Source of the DNA: JAEHDI01 sp035455185
GTDB taxonomy: Bacteria; Acidobacteriota; Terriglobia; Bryobacterales; Bryobacteraceae
Reading direction: 5' to 3'
Length of the DNA: 44,062 nucleotides
Assembly: GCA_035455185.1 (NCBI GenBank)
Contig: DATIFQ010000401.1
Coordinates: 1-44,062, forward strand
Both the position numbers and the translations under genes were made by a program. Positions 1 to 8,567 of this stretch are shown here, one piece after another. Every line of letters starts with the position of its first letter. Within the stretch, counting starts at the first letter, position 1. Below the pieces are notes generated by a model, which was given only the letters and a program-made list of their open reading frames with translations, was not told the DNA's origin and searched no databases.

Positions 1-1
1 G

Positions 2-1861
2 GAGCTGAAGCGCCACGGCCGCGGCAAGGTGCGGTTGAACGTGCCTTTCGCCGATCTGACGGACGCCGAGAAACGTTTCTTGATCGAAGGCGAAGGGCGT
101 TTCCGCGGAATCCGCGGTTTCTTCGAAAAACTCGAAACTAAGAAATACAAGGTTCATGTGCGGGTTTTCCTGAGCCGGTACCGCGGCTACGCTGAGTGTC
201 CGGACTGCGGAGGCTCGCGACTGCGCCGTGAGGCGCTTTACGTTCGCGTCGGCGATCGCACGCTGGCCGACGTCTCACGGATGAATATCGCGGAAGCCCA
301 CGTCTTTTTCGACAGCCTGAGTCTGACGGAAACGGAAGAGCGCATTGCCGGCAAGATCCTGGTGGAGATCCGGCAGCGGCTGAAGTTTCTGAACGACGTG
401 GGGCTCGACTACCTGACGCTCGACCGGCTCTCGGCGACGCTTTCCGGCGGCGAGGCTCAGCGCATTCAGCTTGCGACCTGCCTCGGATCGCGCCTCGTGG
501 GCGCCTGCTACGTGCTTGACGAGCCGTCGATCGGGCTACACACGCGCGACACGTCGAGACTGATCCGCATCCTCGAGGAATTACGCGACCTCGGAAACAC
601 GATTGTGGTCGTCGAGCACGACGCCGATGTCATGCGGTCTTCGGATCACATCGTCGATCTCGGTCCCGGCGCCGGGGAGCTTGGCGGGAGGATCGTGTTT
701 GAGGGACCTTTCAAGGCGCTGTCCTCGAATGGCGCCGGGTCGCTCACTGGGCGCTACCTGCGGGGCGAGCTGAAGACGTCGCACCCCCGCGCGCGGCGGC
801 CGGTCAACTCCCGGAAAGTAGTCCGGTTTCTTGGCGCGCGGCTTCACAACCTGAAAAACATCGACGTCGAGATTCCGCTCGGGATGATGGTGGCGGTGAC
901 AGGAGTCTCGGGCTCGGGCAAATCGACCCTCGTCCACGACGTGATCTACCACGCTCTCCAGTCGCACTTTCGGAAGGCCGGGATGGCGCCCACGGGAGAG
1001 GAAGAGGAGATCCCGGAGGTTACCGAGAAGGTCACTTGCCGGCGCGTGGAGAAGGCCGACCTGCTGACAGACGCCGTGCTCGTGGATCAATCGCCCATCG
1101 GGCGCACGCCGCGTTCCAACCCGGTTACCTACATCAAAGCGTTCGACATCATCCGAGCGCTGTTCGCATCCACTCCGGAGGCCGACCGGCGCGGTTACAC
1201 CCCCGGACACTTCTCTTTCAACATCCCCGGCGGGCGGTGCGAGACCTGCCAGGGCGACGGCACGGTAACCGTCGAGATGCAGTTTCTTGCCGATGTCGAG
1301 CTCGTTTGCGAGGAGTGCAAGGGTACGCGCTTCAAGAGCGGCATCCTCGAGGTGGGATATCGCGGTCTGAACATCCACGAAGTGCTCCAACTCACAGTGA
1401 AGGAGGCGCTCTCGGTTTTTGCAGACCAGCCGCGTCTGTGCGCACGCCTGAAAGTTCTCGCCGACGTCGGACTCGGTTACCTGCGCCTCGGGCAGTCCGC
1501 CACGACGCTCTCGGGCGGTGAAGCGCAGAGGGTGAAACTGGCGGCCCACCTGACTCAGGCCACCTGCCAGGGCACGCTGTACATCTTTGACGAGCCGACC
1601 ACCGGCCTTCATTTCGACGATATTGCCAAGCTGCTCGACGCGTTTCAGAAGCTCATTCAAAACGGAGGAAGCATCCTGATCATCGAGCACAACATGGAGG
1701 TAATCCGCGCGGCCGACTGGATCATCGATCTCGGTCCGGAGGGCGGCGACCGCGGCGGCGCGATCGTTGCGCAGGGCGCCCCGGAACAGGTTGCGGCGGC
1801 GAAAGCTTCTTACACGGGCCGCTATCTGCGCAATGTGTTGTCCGAGGGAAAACCAGGCTGA
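2..1861 (+). CDS. uvrA: UvrA excinuclease ABC subunit A, 3' part (5' end outside window)
   Basis: DNA-damage recognition ATPase of nucleotide excision repair; it loads UvrB at lesions in the cytoplasm. The frame is open from base 2 with no start, so about 619 residues of a roughly 940-residue family are present and the N-terminal Walker A lies upstream. Visible in order: a CPDCGG pair (about residue 66), first ABC signature LSGGEAQRIQLA (about 146) and DEPSIGLH Walker B, second Walker A GVSGSGKST (about 301), the zinc finger CETC...CEEC (about 413-436), second signature LSGGEAQRVKLA (about 503), DEPTTGLH and the IIEHN switch. The stretch IDQSPIGRTPRSNP-like is present as VDQSPIGRTPRSNP, typical of true UvrA. 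All key residues look intact. It is followed by 96 bases without a gene. Confidence 0.97.
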   Translation, partial: ELKRHGRGKVRLNVPFADLTDAEKRFLIEGEGRFRGIRGFFEKLETKKYKVHVRVFLSRYRGYAECPDCGGSRLRREALYVRVGDRTLADVSRMNIAEAHVFFDSLSLTETEERIAGKILVEIRQRLKFLNDVGLDYLTLDRLSATLSGGEAQRIQLATCLGSRLVGACYVLDEPSIGLHTRDTSRLIRILEELRDLGNTIVVVEHDADVMRSSDHIVDLGPGAGELGGRIVFEGPFKALSSNGAGSLTGRYLRGELKTSHPRARRPVNSRKVVRFLGARLHNLKNIDVEIPLGMMVAVTGVSGSGKSTLVHDVIYHALQSHFRKAGMAPTGEEEEIPEVTEKVTCRRVEKADLLTDAVLVDQSPIGRTPRSNPVTYIKAFDIIRALFASTPEADRRGYTPGHFSFNIPGGRCETCQGDGTVTVEMQFLADVELVCEECKGTRFKSGILEVGYRGLNIHEVLQLTVKEALSVFADQPRLCARLKVLADVGLGYLRLGQSATTLSGGEAQRVKLAAHLTQATCQGTLYIFDEPTTGLHFDDIAKLLDAFQKLIQNGGSILIIEHNMEVIRAADWIIDLGPEGGDRGGAIVAQGAPEQVAAAKASYTGRYLRNVLSEGKPG

Positions 1862-1957
1862 CGGTCGATTGGTTTGAAGGCTGATGACCGCCGCGGCGGC
1901 CGGTGGGGAACTGGGCCGTGAGCGAACGAGGGCTCTGGCACAGGATAGACTAAAAGT

Positions 1958-3172
1958 ATGTGGCCCGCCGCGGTCGCGTTGCTCTTCTGGCTCCAGACAG
2001 TCGACTATTCGGCCGAGGGCCTGAAGGCGCTTGAAGCGAACAAGTACGAGGAAGCCGCGCAGCTTTTCTCGAAGGCGGTCGAGGCCGATCCGAACGAGTA
2101 CAGTGCACACTTCCATCTCGCCCTTTCGTATAGCTTTCTTGGGAAGGACGCCGAAGCGATACCCGAGTATCGGAAGGTCCTCGAGATCAAGCCAGGATTG
2201 TTCGAGGCCGAGCTGAACCTCGGCATCGTTCTCGTTCGCCAGAAGCGTGCGGGCGAGGCGCTTCCACTCCTTCAGTCTGCCGCGGAAAAGAAACCGAAAG
2301 ATTTCCGCACCGTGTTCTACCTCGCGGAGGCGACATTCGCTGGGGGGGACTTCCCAAAGGCCGAGGAGCTCTACCGGTCTGCCACGGAGATTGACCCGAA
2401 ATCGCCGCAGGCGCAATTGGGGCTCGGACGCGCCATGCTACGGCAGGATCGTCTCGCGGAGGGAGCGGGACACTTCCGGCAGGCAGTCTCCCTCCATGCC
2501 TCTTTCCGGGATGCGCTGCTCGAGCTTGCGGCCCTCTACGAAAAACAGAAGCAGCCGTCCGAGGCGATCGCGATTTACCAGCAGTTTCCCGACGACGCGG
2601 CAGCCCGCGAACGGCTTGGCGAGCTGCTGATCGAGACTGGCAAGCCCGCAGAGGCGGTACAGCACCTGGAATGGGCGGTCGCGAAGTCGCCCACGCCGGC
2701 CAACCGGCTGGCGCTGGCGATGGCTTACATCCGTGGAGGCCAGACCGAGAAGGCAGTGCCGTTTCTGGAACAGGTGGTGGTGGCTGAGCCGAATAATCCC
2801 GAACTCCGGATGATCTATGGCCGCACGCTGCGGGACATGAAGAAATACCCGGACGCCGCCCGCGAGTTTTATCGCGTCGCCCAGGCGAAGCCGGATTCGG
2901 CGGAAGCCTGGAGCGAACTGGCCGGCATGCTCATCCTTCTGGAGAACTACCCGCAGGCGCTGGCGGCGCTCGACCGCGTTCGTGCGCTCGGCGCCGAAAC
3001 GGCCGCCCATCATTTTTTCCGCGCCATCATTCTTGATAAGGGCAAGCTGTACGAACCGGCGCTTGCGAGCTACGAGAAATTTCTCGCGATGAGTGACGGA
3101 AAGAACCCAAACGAGGAGTTCAAAGCCCGTCAGCGTGTACGGATCATCAAGAAAGACTTGAGCCGGCGATGA
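1958..3172 (+). CDS. Exported TPR-repeat protein
   Basis: 404-residue protein made almost wholly of tetratricopeptide repeats, with recurring A-x-x-x-[YF]-x-x-[AV]-[LV]-x-x-x-P spacing from about residue 22 to 385. The first 20 residues (MWPAAVALLFWLQTVDYSAE) form a short hydrophobic segment, so it is either exported or anchored by its N-terminus. TPR solenoids bind other proteins; the partner is unknown. Its stop overlaps the start of the next gene (ATGA at 3169), and that gene overlaps the following one in the same way, so the three are translationally coupled and probably act together at the envelope. Specific function is not recognisable. Confidence 0.85.
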   Translation: MWPAAVALLFWLQTVDYSAEGLKALEANKYEEAAQLFSKAVEADPNEYSAHFHLALSYSFLGKDAEAIPEYRKVLEIKPGLFEAELNLGIVLVRQKRAGEALPLLQSAAEKKPKDFRTVFYLAEATFAGGDFPKAEELYRSATEIDPKSPQAQLGLGRAMLRQDRLAEGAGHFRQAVSLHASFRDALLELAALYEKQKQPSEAIAIYQQFPDDAAARERLGELLIETGKPAEAVQHLEWAVAKSPTPANRLALAMAYIRGGQTEKAVPFLEQVVVAEPNNPELRMIYGRTLRDMKKYPDAAREFYRVAQAKPDSAEAWSELAGMLILLENYPQALAALDRVRALGAETAAHHFFRAIILDKGKLYEPALASYEKFLAMSDGKNPNEEFKARQRVRIIKKDLSRR

Positions 3173-3630
3173 GACGACTGCGCACCATTCTTGTGGCTGT
3201 GACGCTCTTGTCCTGTAGCAGGATAGCGGCCAGTGCCGACCTCTCGGCCGTACGGGCGGAATCGAATCTGCAGAAGCGGTCGGACAAGGCGCTCGACTAC
3301 GCGGCAGACGTGGTCAAGACCCTCGATAAGGCTTACCACACCGGCGGCTTGGCCAGGACACAGGAGTTGCTAGCGGAGATCCGCGAATCTGTGGAACTCG
3401 CCTACACGGCCCTTAAAGAAAGTGGCCGGAACCCTCGCAGACATCCGAAATATTTCAAGCGCGCGGAACTGAAGACCCGAGATCTGCTGAAGAGACTCGG
3501 CGATTTCGAAGACCGAATGGCATTCGACGACCGCGAGAAGCTGGCGCCGTTGAGAGCCTACGTGCAAAAGGTCCATGATGAGATACTGAAAGGCGTACTG
3601 GGGGCCGGAGAATGGCAGGCAAAGCAATGA
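3169..3630 (+). CDS. Exported small helical protein, middle gene of a coupled trio
   Basis: 153-residue protein with a clear Sec signal (MRRLRTILVAVTLLSCSRIAASADLS, cleavage probably after the ASA). The Cys at residue 16 lies in a weak LLSC context, so lipidation is possible but not convincing. The mature part is charged and alpha-helical with no motif I recognise. Start ATG 3169 overlaps the upstream stop by four bases and its own stop overlaps the next ATG at 3627, which supports the chosen frame. Likely an envelope protein working with the TPR protein before it and the coiled-coil protein after it. Function unknown. Confidence 0.8.
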   Translation: MRRLRTILVAVTLLSCSRIAASADLSAVRAESNLQKRSDKALDYAADVVKTLDKAYHTGGLARTQELLAEIRESVELAYTALKESGRNPRRHPKYFKRAELKTRDLLKRLGDFEDRMAFDDREKLAPLRAYVQKVHDEILKGVLGAGEWQAKQ

Positions 3631-4262
3631 CCGCGCGATGGCTGCTTCTCCTCTGTCTCGCCCTCTGTCTCGCCGCGCCGATTCCCGCTCAGGACGACTT
3701 CCTGACTGCCGACGAAGTGGACCAGCTTCGCCTCACGCAGGAACCGAACGAGCGGATCGTGCTCTACCTGCGATTCGCGCAGCAGCGCATCGACCTCGCC
3801 CAGGACCTTGTCGCGAAGGAGAAGCCCGGCCGCTCGGTTCTGATTCACGACGCGCTCGAGCAGTACACCCAAATCATCGACGCCATCGACACCGTCGCGG
3901 ACGATGCGCTCCACCGCAAGTTATCGATCCAGAAGGGCATGGAGGCGGTTACCGAGAGCCAGAAGAAGATGCTCGCCGCTCTCAGGAAGGTCGATGAAAG
4001 CCGTCCGCCGGATCTCCCACGCTACAAGTTCGTCTTACAGCAGGCGATTGAGACGACGGAAGACAGCCTCGAGCTCTCGATGCAGGACCTCAACCAGCGC
4101 GCGACCGAGGTCGAGGCCCGCGAGGAGCGCGAAGACAAAGAGCGCGAGAGCATGATGCAGCCGAAGGACATCGAGCAGAAGCGCGCGGCCGAAAAAAAGG
4201 AAACCGAGAAGAAGAGAAAAGTACCCACGCTGTACAAGAAAGGCGAGCAGAAGAAGCAGTAG
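3627..4262 (+). CDS. Exported coiled-coil protein with highly charged tail
   Basis: I chose ATG 3627 because it overlaps the previous stop (ATGA) and begins directly with a signal peptide (MTARWLLLLCLALCLAAPIPAQ); an in-frame ATG at 3612 would only add five residues. The 211-residue product is helical. From about residue 150 to the end it is dominated by Glu, Lys and Arg (EREDKERES..., EKKETEKKRK), a likely coiled coil or disordered charged tail. No catalytic motif is visible. Third member of the coupled trio beginning at 1958. Unknown function; a periplasmic adaptor is one guess. Confidence 0.8.
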   Translation: MTARWLLLLCLALCLAAPIPAQDDFLTADEVDQLRLTQEPNERIVLYLRFAQQRIDLAQDLVAKEKPGRSVLIHDALEQYTQIIDAIDTVADDALHRKLSIQKGMEAVTESQKKMLAALRKVDESRPPDLPRYKFVLQQAIETTEDSLELSMQDLNQRATEVEAREEREDKERESMMQPKDIEQKRAAEKKETEKKRKVPTLYKKGEQKKQ

Positions 4263-4327
4263 TGCCCCACCCGTTGGCCCCTTCTTGGGTGTAATCTGTG
4301 ATCGACATTTCTGTGTCGAGACCGATC

Positions 4328-6397
4328 ATGCCCTTAACTTCTCGCTGTATTTTCTGCTGCGTTCTGATCGCTCTGTCATTCTGCTCCCTTCCGGCGGTTG
4401 CCGCTGGCGGCCTCCCTGATCTTCGCGTCCCGGGCGCGGAGCTTGTCACGGTCGAGGAGATTTCCAGCGACCGTGTCAAAGTGACCAGCCCGTTCTGGCG
4501 GATGGAATTCGATCTCCGTGGCGGCGGTGCACTCGACTCCATTGTGTTTTCACACGGGTCAGGCAGAAACGTTCTGACCGCCCCCTTTCGCACTTGCGTC
4601 GACGGATGGTCCGACGCTGAGGCGCCTGCCGTCGAATTCCGCTCGACGAAGGAGGAGAACGTCGCCCGGTTGGAGTTCTCCGGTGATCTCGGAGCGTCCG
4701 GCCGAAAGAAGGGGCCCGTGGCTTTCCGGACCGTCTGGATCATCACGGCGCGAACCATCCGTGCCGATTGCACGCTGCGGTTCGAATCGGATCTCGCCGT
4801 TGGACACGTGGGTGTCGGCTCGACGGCGTTGCGCGGCGATCTCAACGAATTCGGCCTCCGCGTCGGGCCGGGGAACAATCCGCGCGCGACGAGCGCCACG
4901 TACGGGAAGGTATCGTCGGCGGGCTCGACCTGGATCGACGAGCGTCATCCACCGATGTACATGGTTTTCTTCCGCCGGAATCTGGAAGGCTTCGACATCA
5001 CGACGGGCACCGACCTCGCCACATGGGAAAGCGGGCTTGCCGGCAAGGGAGGCGCTGGCCGGTTTCAGGCGGGCGTTTCCAAGGGCGGCGCCGGGATCGA
5101 GTTGGTCCGCGAGCCACTGTCCTCGATTTCGCCCGTGACGGTCCGCAAGGGCGAGTACACGTTCAGCTACTACCTTGGCCTGCCGCGCTTGGTCGAGAAG
5201 TCCGACAGGGGATGGCGCCACATCGCATTAGGAAACCACCCGTGGCCGTCGGATGAGCTCATCCGCCGGTGGGCGGAAAACGGAGTCAATATCGCCCGCC
5301 TCCATAACGACTATGTGGCCGATGAGAACTTCTGGCACGACGGAAGCTGGCCGCCTTACGACGAGAAAGGGATGTCCGAACTCCGGCGCGTCATCGCCAC
5401 CTGCCGCCGTCACAAGATCCGCGTCGTGCCGTATTTCTCCATTCACGAGTTCCACCCCAAATCGCAGGGCTACGCCGCGAATGAGAGCCAGTGGAAGCGG
5501 AGTGTCGATCAGGCCGGCACGGTCTTCCACAACCGCACCGGCCAGGGGGAGTTCGGCGGCCCGATGTGTCTCCAGAGCGGCTGGCTCCAGCGCCTTAAGA
5601 CGAACGTCGAGCGCGCGTACCGCGAGCTGGGCTTTGACGGCATTTACTACGACTGGAGCGCCGTCCTTCCGTGCAACAACAAGGGGCACGACGGAAACTG
5701 GCACCTTGGTTCAGACGGCATGATGGACATCCTCGCATGGACGCGGCGGCTGATCGGGTCCGATGGCACGCTGATCATTCACGTCTCGGGCTGGCTGCCT
5801 TCGTTCCCGCACGAGAATTACGCGGATCTGCTCGTGAACGCGGAAGAGGCGTCGAGCGGTGACCGGATGATGCGAAAAGACAACATCGCTCTGATGACCT
5901 ACCTTGCCGAGGGCGTTCCGAGATCGCCGTGCCCCGCCTACGGCAAAGACCGCATCGTCGAGCGCAACCGCAACAAGCTCGCGCTGATGGTGGCGTACGG
6001 CGCATTCCCGTGGTCCGGACAGGACGGCCCGGTAGCGGAGGACACCTTGCGGTTGTTTCACACCTTCCAGCCTTACCGCCTTCAGGATTTTCGTCTGTAC
6101 AATGCGGACTCCGGCGCTGTGCGCACTTCCTGGGATGACGTTCACGGCGCGGTGTATGCTTCCCCGGAGCAGGCGCTGGTGGTGCTCTCGAATCCGGAAG
6201 CCGGGCCTCGTAAGAACGTCATCTGGCGGGTTTCGCCGGAGCGGCTCGGTTACGCTCCCTCTGCGGAGGTGAATATCCGGGACACCGCGAGCGGGCGGAC
6301 GTCGCGCGTGCCGTGGCAGGCTCTCGAGGATGGCTCGCTCGCCACCGAACTCGACGGCTTCGAATATGAGCTCTTCGAGATGCGTCCGGTACGGTAG
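4328..6397 (+). CDS. Secreted TIM-barrel glycoside-hydrolase-like protein
   Basis: About 689 residues from ATG 4328, which begins MPLTSRCIFCCVLIALSF...AVAA, a good signal peptide; a GTG at 4298 would add ten residues before it. The N-terminal half (to about residue 300) is beta-rich, like the substrate-binding sandwich of retaining glycosidases. The second half reads as a barrel: ENGVNIARLHNDY, HKIRVVPYFSIHEF, then FDGIYYDWSAVLPCNN, where the D-W after a strand is the usual place for a nucleophile, and later VNAEEASSGDR as a candidate acid. A small beta domain closes the protein. It resembles uncharacterised glycosidase-like families (DUF6259 type) rather than a named enzyme. Probably periplasmic or extracellular polysaccharide breakdown; substrate unknown. 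Confidence 0.7.
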   Translation: MPLTSRCIFCCVLIALSFCSLPAVAAGGLPDLRVPGAELVTVEEISSDRVKVTSPFWRMEFDLRGGGALDSIVFSHGSGRNVLTAPFRTCVDGWSDAEAPAVEFRSTKEENVARLEFSGDLGASGRKKGPVAFRTVWIITARTIRADCTLRFESDLAVGHVGVGSTALRGDLNEFGLRVGPGNNPRATSATYGKVSSAGSTWIDERHPPMYMVFFRRNLEGFDITTGTDLATWESGLAGKGGAGRFQAGVSKGGAGIELVREPLSSISPVTVRKGEYTFSYYLGLPRLVEKSDRGWRHIALGNHPWPSDELIRRWAENGVNIARLHNDYVADENFWHDGSWPPYDEKGMSELRRVIATCRRHKIRVVPYFSIHEFHPKSQGYAANESQWKRSVDQAGTVFHNRTGQGEFGGPMCLQSGWLQRLKTNVERAYRELGFDGIYYDWSAVLPCNNKGHDGNWHLGSDGMMDILAWTRRLIGSDGTLIIHVSGWLPSFPHENYADLLVNAEEASSGDRMMRKDNIALMTYLAEGVPRSPCPAYGKDRIVERNRNKLALMVAYGAFPWSGQDGPVAEDTLRLFHTFQPYRLQDFRLYNADSGAVRTSWDDVHGAVYASPEQALVVLSNPEAGPRKNVIWRVSPERLGYAPSAEVNIRDTASGRTSRVPWQALEDGSLATELDGFEYELFEMRPVR

Positions 6398-6453
6398 CGC
6401 AGCGCGGTCCCACTTGACCGCACCCAATATAATTAGGGCAGGACCACTGGGCT

Positions 6454-7485
6454 ATGGGACTTCTCTATCAGATTTCGGGACTGGTGCTGAGCAGGGGCGG
6501 ACGGGCCTCGCACGCACAGGTGAAGGAACTTCAGCGGGATCTCCGCAGGCTCGGCTACCTGCGCACTGGGATCGACGGCGACTACGGGAAGATCACCGAG
6601 AGCGCCGTCAAGGCGCTGCAATTCGATCTTCTGAAGAACACCGGTTCCGGGCCGGACGGCTCCGCCCCCGTGCGCATCCGGGACTATAACAAAGGCCGGG
6701 TCACCGCGCCGACCGGCGTCGTCGACCAACAACTTGTGGCGTGCATCGCCGAGATGCTCGGGGACGACCGTTTCGCGCAGGTCCCCGATGTGCCGGACCC
6801 CGCCGCCGAGAACCGCCGCGTCGCCACGAAGCTCTCCTCGCTTCGGTCAACCGAAGTACCTATCCCGTTCCTCCTTGGGATATTCGGCCAGGAAAGCGGC
6901 ATGCGGCATTTTGTGGAGCCGACGGCTGACAACGACGACAACTTCGTCGTGGTGGGGCTCGACCGCAACTCCGAGAGCCAGACCCCCATCACTTCGCGCG
7001 GTTACGGCGTGGGACAGTACACGCTGTTCCACCATCCGCCCACGAAGGCCGAAGTTCAGGATTTCGTGCGGGACGTCTCGCGCAACGTCGTGAAGGCGGT
7101 TCGGGAGCTTCGCGAGAAGCTCGATCACTTCGTCAACGGCAACACACCCGGCACGCGCGCTGACGACCGCCAGATGGAGTTCGGACGCCGGCCCCTGCGG
7201 ATCTGCAAGTACGCACCGGAGGACCCTCGTTTCCTCACGGATTGCCGGCAGTGCATGATGGACGCCGGCAGCACCGACATACGCGCCGGCGTGACCCGGT
7301 TTTACGAAGGCGCACAGCCTTTCTATGAGCCGACCCAGTATCACCCCGAGCGGGAGTACAAGGGAGTACCGATCCGCCGCAACATCGGGTGCGACTGGCC
7401 TTACGCCGTCCGGCGTTACAACGGCGGCGGCCTGGATTCCTATCACTACCAGACCAAGGTCCTGCTGCGCGTACTTCACGGGTAA
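6454..7485 (+). CDS. Peptidoglycan-binding, lysozyme-like (lytic transglycosylase-type) protein
   Basis: 343 residues. Residues about 20-55 form a PG_binding_1 domain (HAQVKELQRDLRRLGY...DGDYGKITESAVKALQFD). The rest has hallmarks of a lysozyme fold: LLGIFGQESGMRHF, where the Glu of QESG is in the place of the catalytic Glu of SLT enzymes, GYGVGQYTLFHHPP, and near the C-terminus YAVRRYNGGGLDSYHY, like the YNAG motif of these enzymes. Between them is a long insertion with several Cys residues (CKYAPEDPRF...CRQCMMD) that I do not recognise. No signal peptide is visible. It could be an endolysin-like or cell-wall remodelling enzyme. A TATAAT lies 20 bases upstream but has no correctly spaced -35. 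Confidence 0.65.
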   Translation: MGLLYQISGLVLSRGGRASHAQVKELQRDLRRLGYLRTGIDGDYGKITESAVKALQFDLLKNTGSGPDGSAPVRIRDYNKGRVTAPTGVVDQQLVACIAEMLGDDRFAQVPDVPDPAAENRRVATKLSSLRSTEVPIPFLLGIFGQESGMRHFVEPTADNDDNFVVVGLDRNSESQTPITSRGYGVGQYTLFHHPPTKAEVQDFVRDVSRNVVKAVRELREKLDHFVNGNTPGTRADDRQMEFGRRPLRICKYAPEDPRFLTDCRQCMMDAGSTDIRAGVTRFYEGAQPFYEPTQYHPEREYKGVPIRRNIGCDWPYAVRRYNGGGLDSYHYQTKVLLRVLHG

Positions 7486-7515
7486 GATAGGACGACGGCG
7501 GAGGGAGCCAACGAG

Positions 7516-7971
7516 ATGAGAGCGATCCCGAGTTGGGATGAGTACTACCTGAGCATCTGTAAGATCGTCGCCACGAGGAGCAAGGACCCGAACACGCAGA
7601 TTGGCTCCGTGATTGTCGGGCCCGCCCACGAGATCCGCACGACCGGCTACAATTCGTTCCCCCGAGGGATCCGCGACGACGTGCCCGAGCGGCTCGAACG
7701 TCCCACCAAGTACCTTTGGATCGAACATGCCGAACGGAACGCCATCTGCAACGCGGCGCGTTGCGGGACAGCCCTCGACGGCTGCACGCTTTTTGTCGAG
7801 ATCATGCCCTGCATGGACTGTGCGCGCGCCATCGTACAGGCCGGCATCCGGCAGGTTGTGATCTCCGGCGAACGCATGGCGCAGTACTCAAGCGATTACT
7901 ACAACCAGCACTTCGGAATGGTCGAGGTGCTCTTTGCTGAAGCCGGTGTCGCTGTCCGCCGGGTTCCGTAG
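7516..7971 (+). CDS. dCMP deaminase-type zinc deaminase
   Basis: 151-residue member of the cytidine/deoxycytidylate deaminase fold. The zinc site is complete: H71-A-E73 in EHAERNA, and C99/C102 in MPCMDCARAI. The N-terminal SWDEYYLSICKIVATRSKDPNTQIGS-type segment and TGYNSFPRGI are characteristic of dCMP deaminase, which makes dUMP for thymidylate synthesis. The length fits. ATG 7516 has a GGAGGGA ribosome-binding site 9 bases upstream. A free-standing tRNA or other nucleotide deaminase is less likely given the N-terminal motif. Confidence 0.85.
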   Translation: MRAIPSWDEYYLSICKIVATRSKDPNTQIGSVIVGPAHEIRTTGYNSFPRGIRDDVPERLERPTKYLWIEHAERNAICNAARCGTALDGCTLFVEIMPCMDCARAIVQAGIRQVVISGERMAQYSSDYYNQHFGMVEVLFAEAGVAVRRVP

Positions 7972-8014
7972 CCCGCCGCGCCCCCCTTGCGCCCCGAGCG
8001 GGCGCGCAGTACAG

Positions 8015-8047
8015 TGCCTCATAGACCGGGTGCAACGCCCGGAGGCA
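8015..8047 (+). promoter_or_regulatory. Leader hairpin next to the ribosome-binding site of the ACT-domain gene
   Basis: Two nested stems can form: TGCCT (8015-8019) with AGGCA (8043-8047), and CCGGG (8026-8030) with CCCGG (8038-8042) around a 7-base loop. The structure ends exactly where the AAGGAGG ribosome-binding site (8047-8053) begins, so it could influence translation of the gene at 8060. I cannot match it to a known riboswitch class. Confidence 0.35.
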
Positions 8048-8059
8048 AGGAGGCTGCTC

Positions 8060-8497
8060 ATGCCTGTCACCGTGAAACCCGTCACCCTCTGGCGGAAAGA
8101 AATCGAAAACAAACCAGGGACCCTCGCTGTGGCGCTCGAACCGCTTGCCATGGCAGGCGCTGACCTTCAGGTCATTATGGGTTACCGTTTCCCCGGCAGA
8201 TCCGACGCCGCCGCCCTCGAACTGTTCCCAGTGAAAGGGAAGAAGGCGACTGCGGCAGCACAGGCCGGAGGCCTCAGCGCATCCACCATCCCTACGCTGT
8301 TGGTACAGGGCGACAACAAGGCCGGCCTCGGTTATACCATCGCGACGTCAATCGCCGGCGCCGGCATCAACATCGGCTTCGTGATCGCCCAGGTTGTCGG
8401 GCGCAAGTACTCGGCGGTGATCGGCTTCGATACGTCTGATGATGCGAAGATGGCCGCCATTCTCATCAAGAAAGCTGCGGCGAGCAAGAAGAAGTAG
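8060..8497 (+). CDS. Tandem ACT-domain protein
   Basis: 145 residues from ATG 8060, chosen because AAGGAGG sits 6 bases upstream and because the longer open frame (from 7934) would overlap the deaminase gene. Two beta-alpha-beta-beta-alpha-beta units are visible: residues about 10-65 (ENKPGTLAVALEPLAMAGADLQVI...) and about 78-140 (DNKAGLGYTIATSIAGAGINIGFVIAQVVG). The N-x-P/A-G-x-L start of each unit is the ACT signature, used for amino-acid or small-ligand binding. There is no enzymatic domain, so it is probably a free-standing regulatory or ligand-sensing protein; ligand unknown. The C-terminus is Lys-rich. Confidence 0.75.
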   Translation: MPVTVKPVTLWRKEIENKPGTLAVALEPLAMAGADLQVIMGYRFPGRSDAAALELFPVKGKKATAAAQAGGLSASTIPTLLVQGDNKAGLGYTIATSIAGAGINIGFVIAQVVGRKYSAVIGFDTSDDAKMAAILIKKAAASKKK

Positions 8498-8567
8498 TGC
8501 CGGGCGTTCACTCGCGCAGGGGTGGTACAATGCCGGTCTGCCTGCCTGTCGAAGGCGGTTCTGACGA

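Noticed and set aside
581..2416. 611-codon open frame antisense to uvrA and the TPR gene
   Set aside because: It mirrors two well-supported genes on the other strand and its product has no family features; high-GC genes often leave such open antisense frames.
6414..6433. TTGACC and TATAAT before the lysozyme-like gene
   Set aside because: Each element looks good alone but only 8 bases separate them instead of about 17, so they cannot form one promoter; the TATAAT may still serve with a weak -35.
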